Assembly (NCBI GenBank): GCA_963842295.1
Contig: CAWJFY010000007.1
Span: forward strand, 186,001 to 250,000
DNA: 64,000 nt
From: JAJNBA01 sp963842295
GTDB lineage: Bacteria; Actinomycetota; UBA4738; HRBIN12
Direction: 5' to 3'
In this document: positions 1 to 7,931 of the stretch, piece after piece
Layout of the letters: the number at the start of each line of letters is the position of its first letter
Numbering within the stretch: position 1 is the stretch's first letter
The notes under the pieces: generated by a model
Database searches by the model: none
Told to the model about the DNA's origin: nothing
Seen by the model: the letters and a program-made list of their open reading frames with translations, nothing else
Made by a program: the position numbers and the translations under genes

Positions 1-1
1 G

Positions 2-394
2 GCGGCGCCGCTCATCCGCGTGAGGTCGAAGGAACTCGCCCGAGCAGGGGTCGAGCGAGTCCCCAGAGTGAGGGGCGTCCGAGATGGGCTGCCCGTCCTC
101 GAGGATGGGCAGGTGCTCGAGGTGGAGAACGTGATCTGGTGCACAGGCTTCCGTCAGGACTTCCCCTGGATCGACATCCCCGGCTTCCCTGAGGACGGGC
201 GGCCCGTGCACGTCCGCGGAGTGGTGCCGTCCGAGCCCGGTCTCTATTTCGTCGGACTCGTCGGTCAGTATTCGTTCTCGTCGGACGTGATTCCTGGCGC
301 GGGAAGGGATGCTGCCTACATCGCAAGGCAGATCGCCACACGGGCGCCCAAAGGTCCGTTGGCGGCCGACATGCCGGCCGCGGCGTCATCCTGA
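2..394 (+). CDS. Flavin-containing monooxygenase / NAD(P)-binding oxidoreductase, C-terminal part (5' end outside window)
   Basis: The reading frame is open from the first bases of the window, so the gene begins upstream and only about 130 C-terminal residues are seen. The segment VIWCTGFRQDFPWIDIPGF followed by GLYFVGLVGQYSFSSDVIPGAGRDA is typical of the last strand-loop region of FAD/NADPH flavoprotein monooxygenases (CzcO-like), where the W/A-T-G motif contacts NADP and the later glycine-rich stretch contacts FAD. The substrate cannot be told. A GTG near position 20 could be read as a start but lies in the middle of the conserved fold. The stop is 35 bases before the next gene. Confidence 0.75.
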   Translation, partial: AAPLIRVRSKELARAGVERVPRVRGVRDGLPVLEDGQVLEVENVIWCTGFRQDFPWIDIPGFPEDGRPVHVRGVVPSEPGLYFVGLVGQYSFSSDVIPGAGRDAAYIARQIATRAPKGPLAADMPAAASS

Positions 395-428
395 CCCGCG
401 ACGCGGCGATGTCCCTGGAGAGACGGCC

Positions 429-1124
429 GTGATCAGCACGCTGCCCATACCGCCGTGGAGGCACGAGGTCGTGGCGCATGAACGATGGACCGTGAGCGCT
501 CCGCCTGCAGCGGAGATGGACGACCTGCTTGACGACACGAACGTCCGTCCCGGCGAGCGGATCCTGGAGGTCGATCTCGGCCCCCGCGCCACCGAAGGGT
601 GGCGGCTACCGTTCACCGACGCCTCGTTCGACGAGGCCGTCTCCCGGCATGGGCTACAGCTCGTCGGGGATCGACGACGGGTCCTGTCCGAGATGCGGCG
701 CGTGCTCGTCCCCGGTGGCCGGGTTGCCGTCTCCGTCTGGGGCAGGATCGACCGGAGCCCGGCGTTCGATGCGCTCGCCCATTCGCTCCAGCGGCGCATG
801 GGCCCACGATCTTCGGACGCCGTCCATTGGCTCTTCTCGCTCTGCGACCCGGCAGACCTCCGCGCGATCCTCGCGGATGCGGATCTCGAACGCATCTGCG
901 TACGAACCGCTTCTCGGACGAGCCGTCACGGATCGGTCGGCGAGTTCGTCCGATCGTTCGTTCCGACCTTTCCGGCGGCCTGGACACCGCCTGGGGCCTC
1001 CGACCCACGAGGGATCGTCGCCGATCTCGAGGAAACGCTCGGCCCGTGGATCGACGGAGACGGGCGGCTCTGGGTGACGAACGAGGTGGTCGTCGGCGTT
1101 GCGAGGCGCCAGTCGGATGACTAG
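429..1124 (+). CDS. SAM-dependent methyltransferase-like protein with the cofactor-binding core missing
   Basis: The 231-residue product resembles class I methyltransferases of the Methyltransf_11 type: ILEVDLG (45-51), LPFTDASFDEAV (60-71), SEMRRVLVPGGRVAVSVWG (87-105). In normal members motif I (VLDxGxGxG) is followed by 40-50 residues carrying the acidic SAM ligand before the LPF motif. Here only about ten residues separate them and the GxGxG is absent, as if that segment had been cut out in frame. It is probably unable to bind SAM normally. The GTG start at 429 is chosen because GGAGAG lies 6-12 bases upstream; longer open frames overlap the previous gene. It converges on the histidine kinase with a 4-base overlap. 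Confidence 0.7.
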   Translation: MISTLPIPPWRHEVVAHERWTVSAPPAAEMDDLLDDTNVRPGERILEVDLGPRATEGWRLPFTDASFDEAVSRHGLQLVGDRRRVLSEMRRVLVPGGRVAVSVWGRIDRSPAFDALAHSLQRRMGPRSSDAVHWLFSLCDPADLRAILADADLERICVRTASRTSRHGSVGEFVRSFVPTFPAAWTPPGASDPRGIVADLEETLGPWIDGDGRLWVTNEVVVGVARRQSDD

Positions 1125-2251
1125 ACGGCTTGGAGGCGCCGGGCATCGGCCGGCAGTTCGGTCACGTCGCCCGGGAGGGTGATCACGAATCGAGCTCCCC
1201 CATGCTCGCCGTCCTCCACGTGTGCCGTGCCGCCGTGCAGTTCGGAGAACTTCTTGACGAGCGAGAGCCCGATGCCGACACCCCGGCCGCCGGCGCCTGC
1301 GCCCTGATGGAACGGTTCGAAGAGCGATTCCTTGAGCTCGTCCGGGATCCCCGGACCCTCGTCCTCGATCACGAGGACCACGCCGTTGGATCGGCCTTCG
1401 ACTCGGATGTGCACGGCGGTGCCCGCGGGAGTGTGCCGTCGAGCGTTCACGAGGAGGTTCTCGATCACCCGCTCCACCTTGCCGGCGTCGACGTCGACGA
1501 GGACCTGCGAGGCCTCGACCCGGATCGGGTGGGATTCCATGCCCGGAAGCTCGCGGGCGATCCGACGCGCGAGCTCGCTCACGTCGGTCGGAGCGCGCTC
1601 GGGCTGGATGTGCCCGCGGTCGAGACGGTCGAGGTCCAAGAGGTCGTCGACCAGACGGTTCATCTTCTTCCCGCCCTGCTCGATCATGTCGAGCATCGTC
1701 GAGCGCTCGTCCTCCGTCAGTCCGATCTGCTCGGCTCGGTGCAGCGTCTGCACCGAGCCGAGGATCCCGGCGAGTGGGCCCTTCAGGTCGTGGGAAACGG
1801 CGTGCAGGAGCGTGTCTTTGACTTCGTTCAACTCACGGAGCCCCGACGTGACGGCGGCCTCCCGTTCGAGATGTGTCCACTGCGCGTCGATGATGCGGCG
1901 GAGGGTTCCGAGAAGCACCGCGATCGATAGGAACGCGGCGAAGCGGAAGATCGCGTTCCACCAGGGAAGCAGGTCGAACTGCGGATAGAGAAGATCGCTC
2001 CACAGCGCGGCGACGGTCGACAGCGCGACCGTGATCGCTCCCCATCGGAGGCCGAGGTTCCACGTCACCAAGCCGATCGGCATCAGATAGAAGAGCGCAA
2101 CCGATAGCCGAGGCCCGAGCAGGTAGTCCATCACTGCCACGACCGCCAGGAAGGCGGCGCCGAGCAGGAGCGTGAGCCCCGGGGACTTGCCGTCGAAGAA
2201 GCCCTCGGTCTGCCTCAGGACACGGCGCTCTGCCAGGAAGTTGTCCGCCAC
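1121..2251 (-). CDS. Membrane-bound sensor histidine kinase
   Basis: The 376-residue protein has four hydrophobic segments between residues 25 and 118, with almost no extracellular domain, so it likely senses the membrane or an intramembrane signal. A linker leads to a HisKA domain with the phosphoacceptor H154 in AVSHDLKGPL, then a HATPase domain: N box NLLVNARRHTP (265-275), G1 DEGPGIP (297-303), F box FEPF (311-314), G2 GVGIGLSLVK (324-333). No response regulator is adjacent; the nearest in the window is the NarL-type protein at 58 kb, so its partner is unknown. Start is GTG at 2251 without a clear ribosome binding site. Confidence 0.85.
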   Translation of the reverse strand: MADNFLAERRVLRQTEGFFDGKSPGLTLLLGAAFLAVVAVMDYLLGPRLSVALFYLMPIGLVTWNLGLRWGAITVALSTVAALWSDLLYPQFDLLPWWNAIFRFAAFLSIAVLLGTLRRIIDAQWTHLEREAAVTSGLRELNEVKDTLLHAVSHDLKGPLAGILGSVQTLHRAEQIGLTEDERSTMLDMIEQGGKKMNRLVDDLLDLDRLDRGHIQPERAPTDVSELARRIARELPGMESHPIRVEASQVLVDVDAGKVERVIENLLVNARRHTPAGTAVHIRVEGRSNGVVLVIEDEGPGIPDELKESLFEPFHQGAGAGGRGVGIGLSLVKKFSELHGGTAHVEDGEHGGARFVITLPGDVTELPADARRLQAV

Positions 2252-2303
2252 GATGAAAGCTTCGGCGGCCCGTCCCGCTACCTTGAGTCGGGTACCCGAG
2301 GCC

Positions 2304-2321
2304 GCCCAGGTCGCCCTGGGC
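2304..2321 (-). terminator. Hairpin just after rdgB
   Basis: GCCCAGG and CCTGGGC pair around a 4-base loop, three bases past the rdgB stop codon. There is no T run, so it may slow polymerase or protect the 3' end of the cysM-to-rdgB message rather than be a classical intrinsic terminator. Confidence 0.4.
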
Positions 2322-2323
2322 GC

Positions 2324-2926
2324 TCAGCCGGCCCTCACCGCGTGCCCGAGGGCGCGGAAGGCCCGTCCTCGGTGGCTGAGCCTGTCCTTCTCCTGGTCGG
2401 TGAGCTCTGCCATCGTCCGCTCCCAGCCCGCGGGGACGAAGATCGGGTCGTAGCCGAAGCCGCGTGTTCCGCGCGGTTTCGTCACGAGCGTCCCCTCGCA
2501 GATGCCCTGAGCATGTGTCTCATGCCCGTCGGGCAGCGCGAGCACGACGACGCATCGATACCGCGCGGTTCGGCCCGAACCCGGTACCCCCTTCAGGGCT
2601 CGGATGAGCTCCTCGAGGTTGCGCTCGTCGGTCGCGTCCTCGCCCGCGAACCGGGCGGACCGGGGGCCGGGGCGGCCGCCGAGCGCGTCGACCTCGATCC
2701 CGGAGTCGTCCGCGAGCGCCGGCTCGCCCAGGGCGGCGGCCCCGGCCCGCGCCTTCAGCAGCGCGTTCTCGAGGTAGGTGCTGCCGGTCTCTTCCACGTC
2801 TGGCCAAGGGCCCTCGTGGTTCTCGACCGTCAGCCATTCGACGGACCAGTCCGCGCAGATCCGCTCGATCTCTCGGAGCTTGTGACTGTTGCGGGACGCG
2901 ATCGCGATCCGGGCCGGGAACGCCAC
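2324..2926 (-). CDS. rdgB: XTP/dITP diphosphatase (RdgB/HAM1, non-canonical purine NTP pyrophosphatase)
   Basis: Hydrolyses ITP, dITP and XTP to monophosphates, keeping deaminated purines out of nucleic acids. Family signatures are all present in the 200 residues: ASRNSHKLREI at the N terminus (substrate loop), ADDSGIEVDALGGRPG with the metal-binding DDSG, GFGYDPIF, and LSHRGRA near the C terminus. The length equals E. coli RdgB (197). The start is the GTG at 2926, one base after the rph stop; an upstream in-frame extension inside rph has no family similarity. Last gene of the cysM-murI-MBL-rph-rdgB string, the order found in mycobacteria. Confidence 0.93.
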   Translation of the reverse strand: MAFPARIAIASRNSHKLREIERICADWSVEWLTVENHEGPWPDVEETGSTYLENALLKARAGAAALGEPALADDSGIEVDALGGRPGPRSARFAGEDATDERNLEELIRALKGVPGSGRTARYRCVVVLALPDGHETHAQGICEGTLVTKPRGTRGFGYDPIFVPAGWERTMAELTDQEKDRLSHRGRAFRALGHAVRAG

Positions 2927-2927
2927 C

Positions 2928-3650
2928 TCAGCCGTCGAGGGCGTCCCGCTGGATCTTCGTGAGCTCGACGACGCCCGCCGACGCCAGGTCGAGCAGCTCA
3001 TCGAGCTGGGCCCGGTCGAAAGGAGCGCCCTCCGCGGTCCCCTGGACCTCGACGAGCGCACCCGAACCGGTCATGACGACGTTGCAGTCGACGCCGGCGG
3101 CGGCGTCTTCTTCATAGGACAGATCCAGCCGAGCCTCCCCGTCGACGATCCCGACCGAGACGGCCGCGACGGTATCGAGCAGGAGGTCATCGGGCACGAG
3201 ACCTCCGCTCGACAGCCCCCGGAGGGCGAGCGCGAGGGCGATGTATCCGCCCGTGATCGCCGCGGTCCGGGTGCCGGCGTCGGCTTGCAGCACGTCGCAG
3301 TCGACCGTGATGGTGCGATCCCCCAGCCTGCCGAGATCGGTCACGGCTCGGAGCGAGCGACCGATCAGGCGTTGGATCTCCTGGGTGCGGCCGCCGGGAC
3401 GGCCGCGGTTCACCTCACGCGGCGAACGTTCGGCGGTCGAAGCGGGCAGCATCGAGTACTCCCCCGTCACCCATCCCTTCCCCGTCCCGCGCAGCCAGCG
3501 AGGAGCTTCGGTCGACACCGAGGCGGAGCACAGCACCCGGGTCTTGCCCATCGAGAACAGCACGGATCCGGCGGCCCATTCCTGATATCCGAGCTCGTAC
3601 GCGACCGGCCGCAGTTGACCGGGGGCGCGACCGTCGGGACGGGGGCTCAT
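2928..3650 (-). CDS. rph: Ribonuclease PH
   Basis: Phosphorolytic 3'-5' exoribonuclease that trims tRNA 3' ends. The 240-residue protein begins MSPRPDGRAPGQLRPV and holds the phosphate-binding/core segments GKTRVLCSASV, GWVTGEYSMLP, RTQEIQRLIGRSLRA and DCDVLQADAGTRTAAITG, all hallmark RNase PH sequences; its size matches the family. The ATG at 3650 overlaps the stop of the MBL hydrolase gene in an ATGA, implying translational coupling. rdgB follows after one base. Confidence 0.95.
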   Translation of the reverse strand: MSPRPDGRAPGQLRPVAYELGYQEWAAGSVLFSMGKTRVLCSASVSTEAPRWLRGTGKGWVTGEYSMLPASTAERSPREVNRGRPGGRTQEIQRLIGRSLRAVTDLGRLGDRTITVDCDVLQADAGTRTAAITGGYIALALALRGLSSGGLVPDDLLLDTVAAVSVGIVDGEARLDLSYEEDAAAGVDCNVVMTGSGALVEVQGTAEGAPFDRAQLDELLDLASAGVVELTKIQRDALDG

Positions 3651-4399
3651 CGACCCACCTCCAGGACCATCCCCGGCACCGCGATGTCGATCGGCCCCGT
3701 GAAGGTCTCGGCGGCCTCGCGGATCGAGATCCGGTGATCGAGCTCGGGCGTCAGATGCGTGAGCACCAGGTGATCGGCGCCCGCGGCGGTCGCGACCTCG
3801 CCTGCCTGCGCCGCCGACAGATGGAACGGATAGAGCTTCGAAGCGTTCTGATACGTCGCCTCGCACAGGAACAGGTCGGCGTCGCGCCCCAGGGCGATCG
3901 CTGCCTCGCATGGTCCCGTGTCGCCGGTGTAGGAGAACACGACCCCACCAGCCTCGATCCGGTAGCCGAGCGAGAAGACGCCGATGTGCTGCATCTCGAA
4001 CGGCGTGATCCTGAACGGTCCCAGCTCGAAGACGTCGCCTGGGGCCGCGGTGCGGAATTCGAAGGCCTCCGCCATCACGTTGCGCCCGTTCTCCGAAACG
4101 AGCGCTGCCGCGATGTCGGTGAATCCCCCCGGGGACCAGAAGGGAAGACCTGGATGCCCCAGTCTCCCGTAGTGCCGCGCGTAGAACGTCGGGATGATGT
4201 CGACGTAGTGATCGGGATGACCGTGGGTGATGAGCATCGCCCCGACGTCGTCGACGCCGACCACCTGCTGAAGGCGAGCGAACGTGCCGGTGCCGGCATC
4301 GACCTGCAGGTGATAGCCGTCCTGCGTGACCAGGTAGCCGCAGTTCTCGCCGCCGGCGCCGGGCCACGTGCCTTGCGCGCCCAGGACCGTCAGCTCCAC
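3647..4399 (-). CDS. MBL-fold hydrolase, Rv1339-type (probable cyclic nucleotide phosphodiesterase)
   Basis: A 250-residue metallo-beta-lactamase fold protein of the RNase Z-like branch. The metal motif THGHPDH gives H59, H61, D63 and H64; a further metal ligand region is FSYTGDTGPCE and the C-terminal VLTHL. In this exact position (between murI and rph) M. tuberculosis has Rv1339, reported as an atypical class II cAMP phosphodiesterase; assigning the same activity here is inference from synteny and fold. The GTG start at 4399 overlaps the murI end by ten bases, and its stop overlaps the rph start. Confidence 0.8.
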   Translation of the reverse strand: MELTVLGAQGTWPGAGGENCGYLVTQDGYHLQVDAGTGTFARLQQVVGVDDVGAMLITHGHPDHYVDIIPTFYARHYGRLGHPGLPFWSPGGFTDIAAALVSENGRNVMAEAFEFRTAAPGDVFELGPFRITPFEMQHIGVFSLGYRIEAGGVVFSYTGDTGPCEAAIALGRDADLFLCEATYQNASKLYPFHLSAAQAGEVATAAGADHLVLTHLTPELDHRISIREAAETFTGPIDIAVPGMVLEVGR

Positions 4400-5202
4400 G
4401 CGCCCTCCACCGTCACCTGTTGCACGCCGAGATCTCGAACCTCGGGACCGAGGAACACTTCCGCGAGACGCTGGAACCGTTCGGGATCGCCCGTCGTGAC
4501 GAACTCATGCACGGGCCTTCCGTCGGCGGGCGCCAGGAGCTCTCGGGACACGAGGTCACCGTACACGTCCTTCGCGGTCTCCTCTGCCGACGAGACCAGT
4601 ACGACGTCGGGACCGAGCTCGAGCTGGAGGAGTCCGGAGAGAAGCGGATAGTGGGTGCATCCCAATACGAGGGTGTCGATCCCGGCCTCCATGAGTGGCT
4701 CAAGATACCCGCGCGCCGCGGCCCGGAGCTCCGAGGAGCTGGTGTCCCCTCGTTCGACATGATCGACGAAGGCAGGGCACGCGGCCGTGTGCAACGCGAC
4801 GGACGAGCCGATCGCCCGCTGGTAGGCGCCCGTGGCTATCGTCGCCTCGGTCCCGATCACGCCGACGACCCCGTTGCGCGTCGCTCGGATCGCCGCGCGA
4901 GACCCGGGGTTCACCACGCCCACGACGGGGATGTCGGCGCTCACCGCGATGTCGCCGATCGCCGAGACCTCGATCGAGTTGCAGGCGATGACGAGCAGCT
5001 TCACGTCTCGTCGAACGAGGTACTCCGCGATCTCGAGGGCGTAGCGGCGGATCCGCTCGACCGGCTGCGATCCGTAGGGGAACCGAGCCGAGTCGCCCAC
5101 GTAGATCAGCGGCTCGTGGGGTAGGAGGTCGATGATCGCGCGCGCGACCGTCAGCCCGCCGACGCCGGAGTCGAACACGCCGATCGGCCGCGGGTCGCTC
5201 AC
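4390..5202 (-). CDS. murI: Glutamate racemase
   Basis: Interconverts L- and D-glutamate for peptidoglycan. The 270-residue product shows IGVFDSGVGGLTV with the acid D11, first catalytic cysteine C74 in VIACNSIEVSA, and second catalytic cysteine C182 in GCTHYPLL. The usual ACNT(A/S)S is here ACNSIEVS, with the cysteine kept. The GTG start at 5202 overlaps the cysM stop as GTGA, matching the coupling used elsewhere in this window; an in-frame ATG further upstream would intrude into cysM. Mycobacteria carry a rhomboid gene between cysM and murI that is absent here. Confidence 0.93.
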   Translation of the reverse strand: MSDPRPIGVFDSGVGGLTVARAIIDLLPHEPLIYVGDSARFPYGSQPVERIRRYALEIAEYLVRRDVKLLVIACNSIEVSAIGDIAVSADIPVVGVVNPGSRAAIRATRNGVVGVIGTEATIATGAYQRAIGSSVALHTAACPAFVDHVERGDTSSSELRAAARGYLEPLMEAGIDTLVLGCTHYPLLSGLLQLELGPDVVLVSSAEETAKDVYGDLVSRELLAPADGRPVHEFVTTGDPERFQRLAEVFLGPEVRDLGVQQVTVEGAWS

Positions 5203-6134
5203 CACCACAGGGACTCGGAGACCTTCTTCTCCGCGGTCGCGAGATCGTCGGCCCATGCTTCGGTGGAGAGGTACTTCCAGCCGCCGTCCGCGAGGAGGCA
5301 GACGATGTGCCCCTCACGCGACTCGGCCGCGATCCGCTGCGCCACGTGGACGACCGCCCCCGACGAGATCCCCGAGAAGATGCCCTCCCTCGAGGTCAGC
5401 TCCCGCGTCGCTCGGAGGGCGTCGTCGGAGCTGACGAGGAACTTCCGGTTCACCTCGGCGGGATCGAAGATCGGCGGGACGAACCCCTCGTCGAGCGAAC
5501 GGAGGCCGTAGACGAGATCGCCCAGCTCCGGCTCGGCGGCTACGACTCGGATCGAGGGGTCGTGCGCGTGCAGGGCGCGGCCCGCGCCGGTGAGCGTGCC
5601 GCCCGTGCCCATCCCGGCGACGAAGTGCGTCACTTCAGGGAGGTCGGCGACGATCTCCCGCCCCGTCCCTTCCTCATGGGCTCGCGGGTTGGCCGGGTTC
5701 CCGTACTGGAACGGCATGTAGTACGTGGGATCCTCCGCGAGAGCCCGGGCCACCTCGATAGAGCCGTTCGTGCCCTTGTCGCCGTCGGAGAAGACGATCT
5801 CGGCCCCGAACAGCCGAAGGAGACCGAGCCGCTCCTGACTCGCGTTGTCGGGCAGGACGACCGTGAGGCGGTAGCCCTTCCGCTTGGCGACCATCGCGAG
5901 GGAGATGCCGGTGTTGCCGGAAGTCGGCTCGAGGATCGTCTTGTCGGGCGTCAGCTCACCGGACGCCTCGGCGGACTCGACCATCGCGAGCGCGATCCGA
6001 TCCTTCGTCGACCCCGTGGGGTTGTTCCCTTCGAGCTTCGCCCAGAGGTGCACGCCAGGCTTCGAGGACATCGAGGGCAAGCCGACGAGGGGTGTGTTCC
6101 CGATCGCCTGAAGGATGTCGTCGTGGCGCGTCAC
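5199..6134 (-). CDS. cysM: O-phosphoserine sulfhydrylase (CysM, thiocarboxylate-dependent cysteine synthase)
   Basis: A PLP beta-replacement enzyme of 311 residues. PLP lysine is K44 in NPTGSTKDR, the substrate loop TSGNTG is at 71-76 and the phosphate-binding GTGGT at 176-180. The segment YGLRSLDEGFVP (209-220) and the C-terminal GGWKYLSTEAW closely match M. tuberculosis CysM, including the arginine (R212 here, R220 there) that recognises O-phosphoserine. It therefore probably takes O-phosphoserine and the CysO thiocarboxylate rather than O-acetylserine and sulfide. cysO, an E1 enzyme and mec lie just upstream, beyond a sigma factor pair. GTG start, apparently leaderless. Confidence 0.92.
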   Translation of the reverse strand: MTRHDDILQAIGNTPLVGLPSMSSKPGVHLWAKLEGNNPTGSTKDRIALAMVESAEASGELTPDKTILEPTSGNTGISLAMVAKRKGYRLTVVLPDNASQERLGLLRLFGAEIVFSDGDKGTNGSIEVARALAEDPTYYMPFQYGNPANPRAHEEGTGREIVADLPEVTHFVAGMGTGGTLTGAGRALHAHDPSIRVVAAEPELGDLVYGLRSLDEGFVPPIFDPAEVNRKFLVSSDDALRATRELTSREGIFSGISSGAVVHVAQRIAAESREGHIVCLLADGGWKYLSTEAWADDLATAEKKVSESLWW

Positions 6135-6140
6135 GCACCG

Positions 6141-6146
6141 AGTATC
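6141..6146 (-). promoter_or_regulatory. Candidate -10 box GATACT for leaderless cysM
   Basis: GATACT ends six bases before the cysM GTG, so transcription would begin at or beside the start codon. No Shine-Dalgarno sequence is present. Confidence 0.4.
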
Positions 6147-6201
6147 CCAGCGGGTGATGCGCTCCCTGGGGTGAGGCCGAGGTCGAACCCGAGTCTCGCG
6201 C

Positions 6202-7059
6202 CTACGGGTCGAAGGCCGGAGGCAACGGCGAGACCAGCCAGCCGTCTCCTTGGGGACGAGCGCCGCGGGACTCGACGATCCCGGACTCGAGAACCATCCA
6301 ACTCACGGGTCCCCCCTTGTAGGTGAACGACCACGCGATCAACTGATGCGTCCGAGGATCGAAGTGCATGGTCCATCTTCCCCCATCGATCGAGAACTCC
6401 ACAGCCACGGCACTCCGGCCGAGCCGGTCTTCCGTGTGCTCGATCGTCGTGACGCCACGGAGGTCGCTCACGATCTCGAAGAGCGCGGCACGGACGTCGG
6501 GTGGAACTTCGGGTGCCATCTTCAACAGGTGGGTCGCGACATCCCAGAGCCCCTCGGGCTGCTCGGCTGCCTGGCCAGCCCACGGGTCACGCCGCAACTC
6601 CGCCAAGAGCTCCTCCGGATCGGGCGAAAGCCGATCCGAGACGGTTGCCTCCACTGGAAACTCGCCCGGCCCGAAGGTCCCACTGGGAGGTGACGGATAT
6701 TTGTCCTGGCGCGTACTCCGGTTGCGTACCTCGCCCGAGCCATCGGTGGCCCACCACGTCTCCAGATCTCCGATATGGCCGTCGACCGCTTCGGAGCTCC
6801 GGATCCGCAGATAGAAGTACTCACCCGGACGCAACGACAGGCCACCGACCCCCGGCACCCTCGGCTCCTTCTCCAGACCGGAGAGGATCACCAGGCTTCC
6901 GCCCACCGCAGCCGCAGCGACCCCTAGGGCGATTGCTCCCGACGCCAGACGTTGCCTCCGTCGTCTTCGATCTCGCCTCTCGATCAATCGGTCGAACGGC
7001 TGGACGGGCAGGGTCAACTCCCTACTCGCGCGCTGCAGTCGCTCCCGCACGTCACTCAT
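6202..7059 (-). CDS. Membrane-anchored protein cotranscribed with an ECF sigma factor (putative anti-sigma factor)
   Basis: About 285 residues: a charged N-terminal cytosolic part ending in a run of arginines (near 30-36), one membrane segment at about 38-59, and a 225-residue extracytoplasmic domain with no motif I can name. The arginines before the membrane segment place the N terminus inside, the layout of anti-sigma factors, and the gene overlaps the ECF sigma gene end by eight bases. The C-terminal part is reminiscent of CU044_5270-type actinobacterial proteins. No zinc-binding HxxxCxxC motif is present. The ATG at 7059 is preferred over a TTG three codons earlier. Confidence 0.6.
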   Translation of the reverse strand: MSDVRERLQRASRELTLPVQPFDRLIERRDRRRRRQRLASGAIALGVAAAAVGGSLVILSGLEKEPRVPGVGGLSLRPGEYFYLRIRSSEAVDGHIGDLETWWATDGSGEVRNRSTRQDKYPSPPSGTFGPGEFPVEATVSDRLSPDPEELLAELRRDPWAGQAAEQPEGLWDVATHLLKMAPEVPPDVRAALFEIVSDLRGVTTIEHTEDRLGRSAVAVEFSIDGGRWTMHFDPRTHQLIAWSFTYKGGPVSWMVLESGIVESRGARPQGDGWLVSPLPPAFDP

Positions 7060-7588
7060 CTCGCTCAACCATCTCCTTCGCGAGGGTCGCGCGACCGCGG
7101 GCCGCGAGGACCCGCACCGTCACCGGAGCGATCCCGAGGACATCACCCGCTCGCTCCGAGGTGAGGTCGAGGACGTCCAACAACACCACCGCAGCTCGCT
7201 GTCGCGGAGGCAACGGCGCCAGCGCGCGCACGACGGCGTCGCGCTCCTCAACGGCGGCCAGTTCGTCGTCGACGTGGAGCTGGTGGAAGGCCTTCCGCAG
7301 AGCCACCCCGGCACGTCGGAGCCGACTTCTCCATCCGTTCATCGCGGTTCGGTAGAGGTAGGCGACGGGGTCCGGTCCGGGCGCCACCCGGTCCCATCGT
7401 TGCCACACGCTCAGGAACGCATCCTGCATGATCTCCTCCGCCTCGTGGCGGTTCCTCGTCACCAACCAGAGCGCGCGGAACAAGCGCTCGTGGTGCTGTT
7501 CGAAGAACATCGCGAAATCGAGTGGTCGCTCGGGCGCTCGCTCCCGTCGCGATCCTGCCGCCACCACGACCTCGTCCATGCGCGTCAT
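7052..7588 (-). CDS. ECF-family RNA polymerase sigma factor
   Basis: The 178-residue protein holds sigma region 2 (FRALWLVTRNRHEAEEIMQDAFLSVW, about 35-60, with the usual acidic helix) and sigma region 4 (LPPRQRAAVVLLDVLDLT... VRVLAARGRATL, about 125-170), with no region 1 or 3. It sits with its putative membrane anti-sigma partner and splits cysM from cysO, so it may respond to envelope or thiol stress and could control the cysteine genes; this is inference from position only. ATG codons at 7588 and 7579 are both possible starts. Confidence 0.85.
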   Translation of the reverse strand: MTRMDEVVVAAGSRRERAPERPLDFAMFFEQHHERLFRALWLVTRNRHEAEEIMQDAFLSVWQRWDRVAPGPDPVAYLYRTAMNGWRSRLRRAGVALRKAFHQLHVDDELAAVEERDAVVRALAPLPPRQRAAVVLLDVLDLTSERAGDVLGIAPVTVRVLAARGRATLAKEMVERDE

Positions 7589-7589
7589 G

Positions 7590-7617
7590 TACGCACAGCC
7601 TGCCTGGTTTCGTTTAC
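7590..7617 (-). promoter_or_regulatory. Possible ECF-type promoter of the sigma factor gene
   Basis: On the minus strand GTAAAC is followed after 18 bases by CGTA, and the start codon comes within two bases. This resembles the GGAAC-N16/18-CGTT layout of autoregulated ECF genes, but the match is loose. Confidence 0.25.
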
Positions 7618-7640
7618 GCGGGTGATCCGTCCCGGCAGGG

Positions 7641-7916
7641 CTAGCCGCCAGCGACGGCGGGCAGGATCGAGATGGTGTCGCCGTCGCCCACCTCGGTCTC
7701 GAGCGACCCGAGGTAGCGCACGTCCTCGTCGTTCAGGTAGACGTTGATGAACCGGTGGAGCCCGCCGTCCTCGGCCACGACGTTCTTCGTGATCCCCGGA
7801 TAGCTCGCCTCGAGGTCGCCGAGGACATCACGGAGCGTGCCTCCTTCGGCGCTCACCCTGGGCTCTCCGCCCGCGTGCTTGCGGAGGATCGTGGGCAGCT
7901 TCACCTGGACGGACAT
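7641..7916 (-). CDS. cysO: CysO, ubiquitin-like sulfur carrier protein (MoaD/ThiS family)
   Basis: A 91-residue beta-grasp carrier that ends in ILPAVAGG, the diglycine tail that is adenylated and turned into a thiocarboxylate. SVQVKLPTILRKHAGG at the start and LHRFINVYLNDEDVRYLG in the middle match mycobacterial CysO very closely. The thiocarboxylate supplies sulfur to CysM, giving a CysO-cysteine adduct that Mec releases. GAGGAGC precedes the ATG. The E1 enzyme gene ends 15 bases upstream, so the two are almost certainly cotranscribed. Confidence 0.93.
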   Translation of the reverse strand: MSVQVKLPTILRKHAGGEPRVSAEGGTLRDVLGDLEASYPGITKNVVAEDGGLHRFINVYLNDEDVRYLGSLETEVGDGDTISILPAVAGG

Positions 7917-7931
7917 GTCGTGGTTGCTCCT

